From a virus, in IMG/VR virus record IMGVR_UViG_3300031951_001173, positions 1 to 24,230 of that record: DNA of 24,230 nt; one strand, 5' to 3'. The notes beneath the pieces are model-generated. The model searched no databases and had not been told where the DNA came from. It was given only the letters and a program-made list of their open reading frames with translations. The position numbers were made by a program, and so were the translations under genes. Of the stretch, positions 5,382 through 12,124 are shown piece by piece (position 1 is the stretch's first letter; each line of letters opens with the position of its first letter).

Positions 5382-6204
5382 TAACCTGCCAGCCAATCAA
5401 AACGAATGGGCATTATTGCTAGATCAGGCTAGGTGCTTCCTACAGTCTGGATTATTGCCCAAAGCCCTGCAAAAGCCTGAGCAAGTCGTCCTAGTCATGC
5501 TTAAGGGCAGGGAGCTAGGTATCCCACCCCTGCAAGCCCTGAGCCATATTAATGTCATAGGCGGCAAGCCAGCTATGTCGGCTGAGCTTATGCTTGCTCA
5601 AATTCTTAAGCTGCATCCCAAGACACAGTTTAAATTCCCTGAGCGCACTAATGAGCGCTGCACTATCTCAGTCAAACGGGCAGGGTTTGACTTTGAAAGC
5701 TTTACTTTCACCATTGATGATGCGCGGAAAGCCGGGCTACTCAGTAACCCTAGCTGGAACAAATACCCTCGGGCTATGCTCCACGCTAGAGTAGTGTCTG
5801 AGATGGCTAGGAGCTTATTCCCGGACGCCATCGCCGGAATTAGCTATACCCCTGAGGAGCTAGGTGCGGTAGTCGACGAAAATGGAGATGTAATTGAAAT
5901 CTTGAGCGAGACTCAAGAGGCATTACCCGCACCTGAGCCGAAGCCTGTGACACAAACTAGTGCCCCTAGTGCCACTCCTTGCGCCCCAACGGTTTCACCT
6001 GAAAAGCGCATTATGATTTTCCAGGCTCATAACAAGAAGCTGGTGCAGGTGGCTCGGGAAGTCCTAGCGCAACAGCTCAAGCCCGAACAGGTAGAACGCG
6101 CCCTGACTCTGCTGGAAGGCAAACAGTGGTCTAAGGCTACTGTGACCGAGATTATTGACACGGTTAAATTTGAATCTGAAGTATACGAAACATTTGCAAA
6201 CTAG
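5347..6204 (+). CDS. RecT/Bet-like single-strand annealing protein
   Basis: A 285-aa protein. Residues about 54-82 carry the signature GRELGIPPLQAL followed by NVIGGKPAMSAELM, which marks a large group of phage RecT-type annealing proteins. YTPEELGAVVDENGDVIE (near 195) is the usual end of the core. After it comes a Pro/Ala-rich linker and a helical tail. It should anneal complementary single strands during phage recombination and end joining, in the same pathway as RuvC. I chose the ATG at 5347, with GAGGAG 10 nt upstream; the open frame begins at 5245, inside the previous gene. No partner exonuclease is visible in the window. The family is clear; biochemical activity is inferred. Confidence 0.85.
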   Translation: MTSQMTLSTYSNNLPANQNEWALLLDQARCFLQSGLLPKALQKPEQVVLVMLKGRELGIPPLQALSHINVIGGKPAMSAELMLAQILKLHPKTQFKFPERTNERCTISVKRAGFDFESFTFTIDDARKAGLLSNPSWNKYPRAMLHARVVSEMARSLFPDAIAGISYTPEELGAVVDENGDVIEILSETQEALPAPEPKPVTQTSAPSATPCAPTVSPEKRIMIFQAHNKKLVQVAREVLAQQLKPEQVERALTLLEGKQWSKATVTEIIDTVKFESEVYETFAN

Positions 6205-6211
6205 GTGATAT

Positions 6212-6415
6212 ATGCAATTAACAGTCCAAGAATTAATGGTACTGGCCACGCTCAAAGGCCAAGCTGAAAGCCGGGTTAAATTTGAAACCCAGGAAGGCTA
6301 TCAATTTACCTTTGAAGACTATGCCGTCCTAGCAAAAGTCCTCGAAGGTTTTTCTAGCTCTCAGATTAAGGTAAGGCTCAGGAAGCCAAAGCGTCTAGCT
6401 CAGCCCAAAACCTAA
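6212..6415 (+). CDS. Small protein, unknown, last gene of the rightward operon
   Basis: A 67-aa protein starting 7 nt after the annealing-protein gene, with AGGTGATAT before the ATG. The N-terminal half is helical (LTVQELMVLATLKGQAES), followed by a short beta-like stretch (VKFETQEGYQFTFEDY) and a second helix. It ends in a basic tail (KVRLRKPKRLAQPKT) that could touch nucleic acid. Its last 38 bp overlap the end of the opposing endolysin gene. No family recognised; co-transcription suggests a recombination accessory role. Confidence 0.7.
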   Translation: MQLTVQELMVLATLKGQAESRVKFETQEGYQFTFEDYAVLAKVLEGFSSSQIKVRLRKPKRLAQPKT

Positions 6416-6836
6416 GAATACCTTGAGAGCGGACCAAAGCCTCCGACACTGTGAGGCTTGGTTTTTTTCTCCATTCATAGTGCGGTCCATCTGCGCTTTT
6501 AAATGTCCCACCCCATATCAGCTTATCTAGATCAAAAAACTTAGAAATGACTTTGGGATCAAAGTCCCAGCTCCACCGTTTATCATCAAACAGTGCTACA
6601 TCAGCCGCTATACCGTATTGATGCCATGATTGATATGCTTTGGAATTGGACACTACCTTCCCTGGCTGTGTCCTGCCCTGGGCATATATTTGATCTTGCC
6701 TAGCTGGAGACCTGAAGGTCTCAAATACAGCTAGAGGGTAGCCCGCTTTATTCGCCTCAGCTACGCCCAAAAGTAGTACGTCCCTCATTGGACTGTACAG
6801 TAGGTTAAGCGAATTCAAGCGGGCAGGTTCCTTCAT
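6378..6836 (-). CDS. Endolysin, M15 (VanY/Ply500-like) peptidoglycan peptidase
   Basis: A 152-aa zinc peptidase, the usual size for a single-domain phage L-Ala-D-Glu (or D-Ala-D-Ala) peptidase. The zinc ligands are visible: H72 and D79 in SWHQYGIAADV, and H119 in DGPHYEW (116-122), with the upstream FETFRSPARQDQIYAQGR (38-55) that shapes the active site. It should cut the peptide stems of the host wall for lysis. It has no signal peptide or wall-binding domain, so a holin is needed. The ATG overlaps the stop of the 57-aa gene (ATGA). It is the last leftward gene of the late block and converges on the recombination operon, with 38 bp of coding overlap. The exact bond cut cannot be told. Confidence 0.9.
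   Translation of the reverse strand: MKEPARLNSLNLLYSPMRDVLLLGVAEANKAGYPLAVFETFRSPARQDQIYAQGRTQPGKVVSNSKAYQSWHQYGIAADVALFDDKRWSWDFDPKVISKFFDLDKLIWGGTFKSADGPHYEWRKKPSLTVSEALVRSQGILRFWAELDALAS
6434..6468 (+). terminator. Intrinsic terminator of the recombination operon
   Basis: CCAAAGCCTC (6434-6443) pairs with GAGGCTTGG (6453-6461) with one bulged A and a 9-nt loop; T7 follows at 6462-6468. It lies 19 nt past the stop of the last rightward gene. Its bases also encode the C-terminal region of the endolysin on the other strand, so the sequence does two jobs. Confidence 0.85.
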
Positions 6837-7006
6837 AGCACACCTACAATAATTTCATAGCAAGATTTGAATACCTCAGCTGCCTTATCGTCGATAGGGC
6901 TAGACGTATCTTTTACCGCTTTATCAATAGCCTTAAAAATATTGGCTTTTGTTTCGCGATCTAAAAGAATACTTTTAAGAGTTTTTAAAAGCCAAGCTTG
7001 TAGCAT
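6833..7006 (-). CDS. Small protein, unknown, coupled to the endolysin
   Basis: A 57-aa protein beginning MLQAWLLKTLKSILLDRE at 7006. This ATG follows the previous stop by one base (TAA-C-ATG), and the stop overlaps the endolysin start (ATGA). Two further upstream codon choices in the same frame would overlap the neighbouring gene. The protein looks amphipathic and helical, with hydrophobic residues at both ends (last: CYEIIVGVL) but no convincing membrane helix. Its place directly before the endolysin is typical of holins or lysis regulators, but the sequence alone does not make it one. Confidence 0.65.
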   Translation of the reverse strand: MLQAWLLKTLKSILLDRETKANIFKAIDKAVKDTSSPIDDKAAEVFKSCYEIIVGVL

Positions 7007-7007
7007 G

Positions 7008-7378
7008 TTAATACCCGTTGGTTTTAAGGTGTACTCGCAGCGTCCCAGTCCCACTAGCATGGTCCCAAAATATACGAACCCAGTTAGCGCATACGTCGGT
7101 AAAGGAATAGGCTTGTAGTTCGGAACCAGTTAAGTCTGCACCTGATCCGTATGTTACAAAATTAGCTGGAGTGCTGCCAATTGGATCACAGCTTACTTGG
7201 AAATAAGCTTTACCTTTGGCTGTTCCTGTCAAAACATGAGCATGCATACCCATGCTAAAGACGGAAGCAATTTCTATAGGATCACTGTAGGCATCTGCAG
7301 TAGCTGTAATTTCAGGTAGCGGTTCAAATTGAATAAATCTAATTTTACCCTCTTTTTCAGTGCAGTGACGATACTCAT
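7008..7378 (-). CDS. Beta-sandwich structural protein, frame broken near its start
   Basis: The frame ending at 7008 is open back to about 7385 but has no ATG there; its first in-frame ATG is at 7253. The coding-like sequence continues upstream (GKIRFIQFEPLPEITATADA and on). One extra A in the A5 run at 7353-7357 would join it to the ATG at 7378 (MSIVTALKK...), which has TGAGGAC before it, giving 123 aa. The C-terminal part (YFQVSCDPIGS..., then WVRIFWDHASGTGTLRVHL) resembles the 111-aa tail protein at 13102-13437. Either a sequencing or assembly deficit, a real mutation, or a -1 frameshift at CTG-AAA-AAG. Probably a decoration or tail-associated protein. Confidence 0.55.
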
Positions 7379-7783
7379 CTCGTCCTCAGGATCATACTCA
7401 GGGGTAATATCAGTTTTTCCAAGGTGCTCAAGTACAGGTGATTTATAGTCAGGTGATTGATGATAAGTATAGCTGAGACCGGCTGGGCTGTCAGGTCCCT
7501 CGTTTAAGAAATTTTGCGCTTTACGTTCTTCAGCATGAGGCTCACCGGTAGAATCGACGCGCTCAGGTAGGGGTTGCTTAAGGTCCCATGATTGATTATC
7601 AGGAGCTACCCTACCCTGTTCCTGCTCAACCCTACCCCCCATCCATTTCCCTGCACGTTTTTTAGCTTCGCGGGCTTTCTCAAGAGCAATAGCAATAGCC
7701 TGCTTTTGAGGTTTTCCAGAGCCCATCTCTGTAGAGATGTTTTTGGAAATAGATTTTTGAGAGTATCCAGATTTGAGAGGCAT
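7274..7783 (-). CDS. MPLKSG-type small basic phage protein, C-terminus altered by frame break
   Basis: The first 45 residues (MPLKSGYSQKSISKNI, then STEMGSGKPQKQAIAIALEKA) belong to a very common phage/plasmid type recognised by 'SKNIxTEMxxGKPQKQAxAIA'; its function is not known to me. It has AAAGGAA before the ATG. The rest is hydrophilic (QPLPERVDSTGEPHAEERK...). After residue 136 the frame runs into MSIVTALKK and then a nonsense-looking tail to 7274. Restoring one A at 7353-7357 would instead fuse it to the beta-sandwich domain that ends at 7008, making a 258-aa protein. The N-terminal part is secure; the true C-terminus is not. Confidence 0.65.
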   Translation of the reverse strand: MPLKSGYSQKSISKNISTEMGSGKPQKQAIAIALEKAREAKKRAGKWMGGRVEQEQGRVAPDNQSWDLKQPLPERVDSTGEPHAEERKAQNFLNEGPDSPAGLSYTYHQSPDYKSPVLEHLGKTDITPEYDPEDEMSIVTALKKRVKLDLFNLNRYLKLQLLQMPTVIL

Positions 7784-7800
7784 GTTTAAATTCCTTTTCG

Positions 7801-7987
7801 TTAGCTAATTTCAGCAGAGACTACCCAATGCCCATTACTTGTTGTAAGCCGCTTATGTTTCCAAGAACGACCGGAGCCGAATTAAATGTCTTTACTCCCG
7901 CAAAGTCTGCGCTTTAGTACCTACTAACCCCGGCGATGTCGCCGAGGCTAGGCCCGCTGTGTTGAAACTAATTGCGCTATTAGGCAT
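7801..7987 (-). pseudogene. Broken small tail-fibre-like gene
   Basis: An ATG at 7987 (GAGGTG 5 nt upstream, overlapping the previous stop) begins MPNSAISFNTAGLASATSPG and LVGTKAQT, then runs out of frame. The next frame continues FAGVKTFNSAPVVLGNISGL up to QQVMG, and a third closes with HWVVSAEIS and a stop at 7801. GLVGTxAQTFAGxKTFNS is a familiar phage tail-fibre sequence. Adding one base in TTT (complement of 7902-7904) and one in GGG (complement of 7831-7833) gives an exact 63-codon frame. So it is either a recently broken gene or one with two homopolymer deficits in the data. Its stop is 17 nt before the next gene. Confidence 0.6.
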
Positions 7988-8258
7988 TTGGCACCTCTTC
8001 AGTGATAATTGGTTCTTCAGTAATCAAAGGCTCTGGCTGTGGCTCTGGCTGTGGCTCTGGAAAAGGTAGGCCAGTATCTGCATTTACACCGCGAAAATCT
8101 CGATCGGCGCGAATTACATCCCATGCTCTCTCAGCTACGTCGTCGTCAATTTCGACTTCCATATCTTCTGCTAGTACGACTGCAAAACCTTTTTCGTCGC
8201 AAACATGCGTTCCACGACTTCCCCACAAGTTTTCACCTGCTCTCAGTTGAATCAACAT
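7980..8258 (-). CDS. Hypothetical protein with Pro/Glu repeat tail
   Basis: A 92-aa protein with GAGGT before its ATG, 7 bp after the collar gene. Residues 1-60 (MLIQLRAGENLWGSRGTHVC onward) form a small acidic domain. The C-terminus holds PEPQPEPQPEP and the echoing LITEEPIITEE, an extended low-complexity arm. Its position behind the collar/fibre gene suggests a fibre-associated or assembly role, which is an inference; no family is recognised. Its last bases overlap the start of the broken fibre-like gene. Confidence 0.7.
   Translation of the reverse strand: MLIQLRAGENLWGSRGTHVCDEKGFAVVLAEDMEVEIDDDVAERAWDVIRADRDFRGVNADTGLPFPEPQPEPQPEPLITEEPIITEEVPNA
8029..8060. repeat. 12-bp tandem repeat encoding Pro-Glu-Pro-Gln
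   Basis: GGCTCTGGCTGT occurs twice in full (8029-8040, 8041-8052), with a third partial copy to 8060. It encodes the PEPQ arm on the minus strand. Such repeats change length by slippage in whole codons. Confidence 0.75.
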
Positions 8259-8265
8259 ATAGACC

Positions 8266-8889
8266 TCAAACTTTAATGATGTAATTGACGTAAGCGTTCA
8301 ATGGGCGAGTTTCGGCATCGCCTGCGTTTATAGTGATTGTCTGTGCTGCTGCTGTAGCGCTCAACGAGGCATTTGTTCCAGTTGTGTTATAGTCATCTGT
8401 CCATCTGTCTTTACCAGCTACAGGGGTTGTGTACCCATAGATTGTATTTGCATATTTTAATCCGGTAACAGTCCCCGATACGGAACTCGTTGAGGCTGAT
8501 GCCGTCAATCCATTTTTCCGCGTTGCGTTTACTTGCAAAGAACCAACGTTGTCGCCTGTATTGCCTCCACTTGCCGCCGCTGTTCTTGTGGCTCTATCAG
8601 GATCGTTAGCTGATCCGTTTGCACGTCCCCTTAAAAACTGGCCAGCATAATTAGGCAGCGCAAAGGTAGTTGTCCCGTCTCCGCTACCGTGAGCCGTTCC
8701 AATCGCAGCAAAAAGGTCGGCGTATGTTGTTCTACTGACTAACGCACCGCCACATAAAAGCCAGCCATTCGGTGCAGTAGCTCCCGCAAAAGCCATGACA
8801 ACACCGCTTGGCACTAGTTGCGATGCGCCGCCGGATGTGACGGAAGCGTTTAAATCAGCGACAGACGCTAATAAAGGTACCGTAGGCAT
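8266..8889 (-). CDS. Phage tail collar-domain protein (receptor-binding fibre tip)
   Basis: A 207-aa protein with a textbook Collar (T4 gp12/gp37-like) pattern. VPSGVVMAFAGATAPNGWLL (26-45) opens the fold, followed by LFAAIGTAHGSGDGTTTFALPN (59-80) and GQFLRGRANG. It closes with ETRPLNAYVNYIIKV at the C-terminus, where members typically have 'RPxNxxvnyiIkv'. The Ser/Thr/Ala-rich stretch between 105 and 185 is the variable tip loop. It should form a trimeric fibre tip that touches the host surface. GGAGACTCAAT precedes the ATG. It ends the chain of fibre genes in transcription order, which fits a distal position. Confidence 0.9.
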   Translation of the reverse strand: MPTVPLLASVADLNASVTSGGASQLVPSGVVMAFAGATAPNGWLLCGGALVSRTTYADLFAAIGTAHGSGDGTTTFALPNYAGQFLRGRANGSANDPDRATRTAAASGGNTGDNVGSLQVNATRKNGLTASASTSSVSGTVTGLKYANTIYGYTTPVAGKDRWTDDYNTTGTNASLSATAAAQTITINAGDAETRPLNAYVNYIIKV

Positions 8890-8905
8890 ATTGAGTCTCC
8901 GTTAA

Positions 8906-10786
8906 TTAGTAGGCCCAAGTTGGTTTTGCTGTTAATTCAAAATCTCCCACAGCTACCACGGCATTAGTCGTAGCTGACGGGCAATCAACTTTGATTGTAT
9001 TTAAGGCCGTATTATTTACGTAACATCGAGCCGGAGTAGTTATTCCCCCGAGAAATGCCGAACCGCCTTGAGTTATCGGGTACCATGATACCCCGTTTAT
9101 TGCCAAGTCTATCAGGGTTACTGTGGCGCTAGTAAAAGTAGCCCGGATACTCGCCTTCACGCGCCAAGTCCCATCTTGCATCTGGTAAGGAATAAAAGTC
9201 GCTCTTTCAACAATAAATCCCCCTAACGTGCACGTGACTGTGGGAGCTAGGCCGCCATTGTACGTCGTCCCATGTAAATACTGTTTTAGACCTAACCTTG
9301 TCGCCGTCACATCATCAAAGTTAGTGTTCGAGGCAGGGACTAAACCGGCTGATGTGCCTTGTACAATACCAAAACCTACAGCTGCACCAGCAGAAGATTT
9401 CCTGACACGCCAGTACCAAGTGGTTGGCCAGTTTGATGTTGGGGCATCATCGTTTGCGATATTGATGTAACGGAAAAACTGAACATCTATATCGGTAGCT
9501 GAGCCGCTAACTGGGATTAAAAATGCACCTGCCGATGCTGACCCGCTTCCTGTGGAATCGTAGGCGGGAACAAAGGCATTTCCAGCCCCGTCATTGAATC
9601 CTTGGGCGGAAAACCAACGTGTCCTATCCGTTGAAAACTCAAGAGTAAGTTTGTCTCCGGACTGAACTGGTCTTTGAAAACGAATACGTTTTGTTCTAAG
9701 TGCTGTAAGTGCAGTTGTTGGTCCTGCACCGGCTGGTCCATAAACAAAGGTCGGTGTTGTGATATCTGTCGAGTCAAAGGTACTTCCGTTACTTGCAAAT
9801 TCCACATCATTCTGAGCTAGCTGAACAGTGCCGGAGCCAGCCCATTCTGCGATGGGTATATCTAAAATTAAATCAATCGTACCAGAATTATATGCAACAG
9901 TTGTGCCAGTATCTTTATTATATTGGCCAGAAGTTGCGCCAGCTGAAGCAGCAAAAAATATAGAATTATTTGTACTTCCATCAAAAAATAAATCACCAGG
10001 GACTAAAGTCCCCGTGGTCGTTCTAGTTGATTGATATGTACCTACTTTTTTAGTAACTGATCCTAAAGCTGTTAGATCCAAAGTAAAACCACTTGGCAAA
10101 GTTAAAGAGGCAGTCGCTGATACAGCTGTGCCTACAGTAAATTTGCCAGATACTCGCATGGATGATCCATTGCGCCATACGTCAAACCTATTGTTAGAAA
10201 ATGTCCCAAAATTGTTTGGAGTAAAACTCAAAGTTCCAAGGTATTGCACTGCAGCACCTTGCGGCTGAATCCCTGGGCCGACAATCAAGTTAGTAAAGTT
10301 GAGTGTACTAGTGCCAGCACCAGCATGGCGAGTAAACCGCACGTAAATACCAGTACTGGTATCCATATCAAAAGTAGTGGTAAAGGTGCCAGTCAATGCA
10401 GGAATGACGGTAACACCAGAGCTATCTGTGCTCAGAGGATACCTAGTCACTCCATCAGACTTAAACACGTCTACTTTCCAGGACGTGCTATCTGTGAGAG
10501 CTAGATAAAACTGTACCTTTAGCTTTCTGTTTCTCAGTGATGGAGCCACATTCTGCAAGGCAGTCTGTACATACGAGGTCGTCGTCGTGGTCGAAACAGC
10601 TTGGAAGCCTGTCGGAATCTCAGGATCTAGTGGTGATCCTGTAGCTACACGGCTGAGCGTTGCGTTAGAGGTAGTCCAATCGCTAGTATTAGACTGAGCA
10701 ATAGGGTTGGTGATGATATTGATTTCACCTTGCTGGGTGGTCCCGCCGGTGACTGTCAGTGTAGGGCTAAAGGCTGAGCTAGACAT
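8906..10786 (-). CDS. Large beta-rich tail fibre / adhesion protein
   Basis: A 626-aa Ser/Thr/Gly-rich protein with no enzyme motif. Residues about 1-175 look like a carbohydrate-binding-type jelly roll (LRNRKLKVQFYLALTDS, then TGIYVRFTRHAG, then NFTNLIVGPG). About 175-315 is a second module typical of phage fibres (VQYLGTLSFTPNNFGTFSNN, then RFDVWRNGSSMRVSGKF). About 355-480 may be a fibronectin-like module (IRFQRPVQSGDKLTLEFS, then WPTTWYWRVRKSSAG), and the last 140 aa are another beta module. It probably binds surface glycans. The start has only a weak GGTG upstream, and 40 bp of AT-rich sequence separates it from the previous gene. Confidence 0.75.
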   Translation of the reverse strand: MSSSAFSPTLTVTGGTTQQGEINIITNPIAQSNTSDWTTSNATLSRVATGSPLDPEIPTGFQAVSTTTTTSYVQTALQNVAPSLRNRKLKVQFYLALTDSTSWKVDVFKSDGVTRYPLSTDSSGVTVIPALTGTFTTTFDMDTSTGIYVRFTRHAGAGTSTLNFTNLIVGPGIQPQGAAVQYLGTLSFTPNNFGTFSNNRFDVWRNGSSMRVSGKFTVGTAVSATASLTLPSGFTLDLTALGSVTKKVGTYQSTRTTTGTLVPGDLFFDGSTNNSIFFAASAGATSGQYNKDTGTTVAYNSGTIDLILDIPIAEWAGSGTVQLAQNDVEFASNGSTFDSTDITTPTFVYGPAGAGPTTALTALRTKRIRFQRPVQSGDKLTLEFSTDRTRWFSAQGFNDGAGNAFVPAYDSTGSGSASAGAFLIPVSGSATDIDVQFFRYINIANDDAPTSNWPTTWYWRVRKSSAGAAVGFGIVQGTSAGLVPASNTNFDDVTATRLGLKQYLHGTTYNGGLAPTVTCTLGGFIVERATFIPYQMQDGTWRVKASIRATFTSATVTLIDLAINGVSWYPITQGGSAFLGGITTPARCYVNNTALNTIKVDCPSATTNAVVAVGDFELTAKPTWAY

Positions 10787-10826
10787 ATTTGCACCGTTAT
10801 TTTTTAAATATTTTTAAAACAATAAA

Positions 10827-12113
10827 TTAGGCCAATCGAATTGCTTGAGCATCTACAACCATGCTAACCGTACCATCTAAACCGCGCCCTGTTATATATA
10901 CAGAAATAGATGATGCAGTATTTATAACCCTAAATTGAACCATAGCATTTGCTCCGTTTAAAGTGCCAGCTGTTGCTATAGAATCGAAAGTTGTATCTTC
11001 TGTTGCAGAAGTTAGACTTATAGAAATTGACGCGCGTCGCCCATCTGTTGACGAATAGATGCTCCCAACGGCCAAAACAAGCCAAACCCCTGCCGTTAAA
11101 TTTAAAGTGCCTAAATTTACAGTTGTTGTTCCAACTGAAGCGTTGTTAAATTCTGAACGAGTTGTTATTTCTCCAACATACCCACTAGATATCGCGCTTC
11201 CGCTTTTTCTGCCTTGAATCTGCACCCCGTTGTTTAAGGTGCTCTCGTTGATTGTGTTGACGGTTGGAGTACCGCCCACAACGCTTGTCCCGCTAACCGA
11301 CAGAGGAAAGCTTGTGCCTACAGCTGGAGCATTCAAAGCATAGTTAAATAGTGCTGTAGAAAAGCTAGCTACACTTGGCATGGTGTATTGAATGACACCG
11401 CCTGAGGTAATGCTAAAGCTAAACCCTGCAGGTGGGGTGTCTCCTACAGTCTGGTAGCTAAGGTTCCAGTTGGTGCCTGCACCGTTTTTAGCAAACTGAG
11501 CTTTGAGCAAAAACCTATAATCAGTCCCTGCGTCAATATAAACCCAGCCTACAATTTCGCCAGCATCATAAGCAGAAACATTCTGGACGTTAGCTGTAGT
11601 ATTGTTGCTAAGGCTAATCTGCGTCCTAGCATTAGCTCCACCTACGACCGACCCCCGAAAGTTAAAAAATTGGAAGGCGCTAGTAGAGGTAGCAACCCCT
11701 AGAGGCTTGGATATTTGGCCAATAACTGTAGGCTCGGTAGCTGTGACTTTGCCTGCAGTGCTAGGGCTAAGGAAATACACCTCACCAGCTACCAGGGAGC
11801 CACCTCCGTCTAGGAAGTTGGCACCTACAGATGGGCACTGCCCTGAGGTAGAAATTCGGAGGGTATTGGCATCGAGGACAGCGTAAATAAAGCCAGCCAC
11901 CTCGGCACTAGCTGCAGCGCTTGCGATGGCTAGTGTCCAAGTCCCTCCCACAAGGTATAGAGGACGGCCAACATCCGAGGATGTAAAGCCGTGGCTAGCT
12001 TGTGTTACCGTAATCTTGTCACCGTTAGTCAGGGAATTATTCTTGCTATCAATTAAATCCCCTGAATTGATCAGCTTGGCATTAACCCCTGACCAAATAA
12101 TCGGCTTACCCAT
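10827..12113 (-). CDS. Tail fibre protein, N-terminal SHGF module and C-terminal beta domain
   Basis: A 428-aa protein. Residues about 38-155 show the pattern of a common phage fibre module: QASHGFTSSDVGRPLYL, AEVAGFIYAVLDANTLRIST, then GEVYFLSPSTAGKVT and QISKPLGVATS. These occur in many fibre and baseplate proteins that read 'aHGf...A..aGvv...L..G..Yfls'. The C-terminal part (about 310-428: YVGEITTRSEFNN, LTAGVWLVLAVGSIYS, QAIRLA) resembles a TNF/C1q-like jelly roll that could form a trimeric head. No catalytic motif. AAAGGATAA precedes the ATG, 11 bp after the previous gene. Virion location is inferred from its neighbours. Confidence 0.75.
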   Translation of the reverse strand: MGKPIIWSGVNAKLINSGDLIDSKNNSLTNGDKITVTQASHGFTSSDVGRPLYLVGGTWTLAIASAAASAEVAGFIYAVLDANTLRISTSGQCPSVGANFLDGGGSLVAGEVYFLSPSTAGKVTATEPTVIGQISKPLGVATSTSAFQFFNFRGSVVGGANARTQISLSNNTTANVQNVSAYDAGEIVGWVYIDAGTDYRFLLKAQFAKNGAGTNWNLSYQTVGDTPPAGFSFSITSGGVIQYTMPSVASFSTALFNYALNAPAVGTSFPLSVSGTSVVGGTPTVNTINESTLNNGVQIQGRKSGSAISSGYVGEITTRSEFNNASVGTTTVNLGTLNLTAGVWLVLAVGSIYSSTDGRRASISISLTSATEDTTFDSIATAGTLNGANAMVQFRVINTASSISVYITGRGLDGTVSMVVDAQAIRLA

Positions 12114-12124
12114 ATCGTTATCCT

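Noticed and set aside
9517-9810. Leftward 97-codon frame inside the fibre gene
   Set aside because: It is an alternate frame of a continuous, sensible 626-aa fibre protein and lacks a ribosome site.
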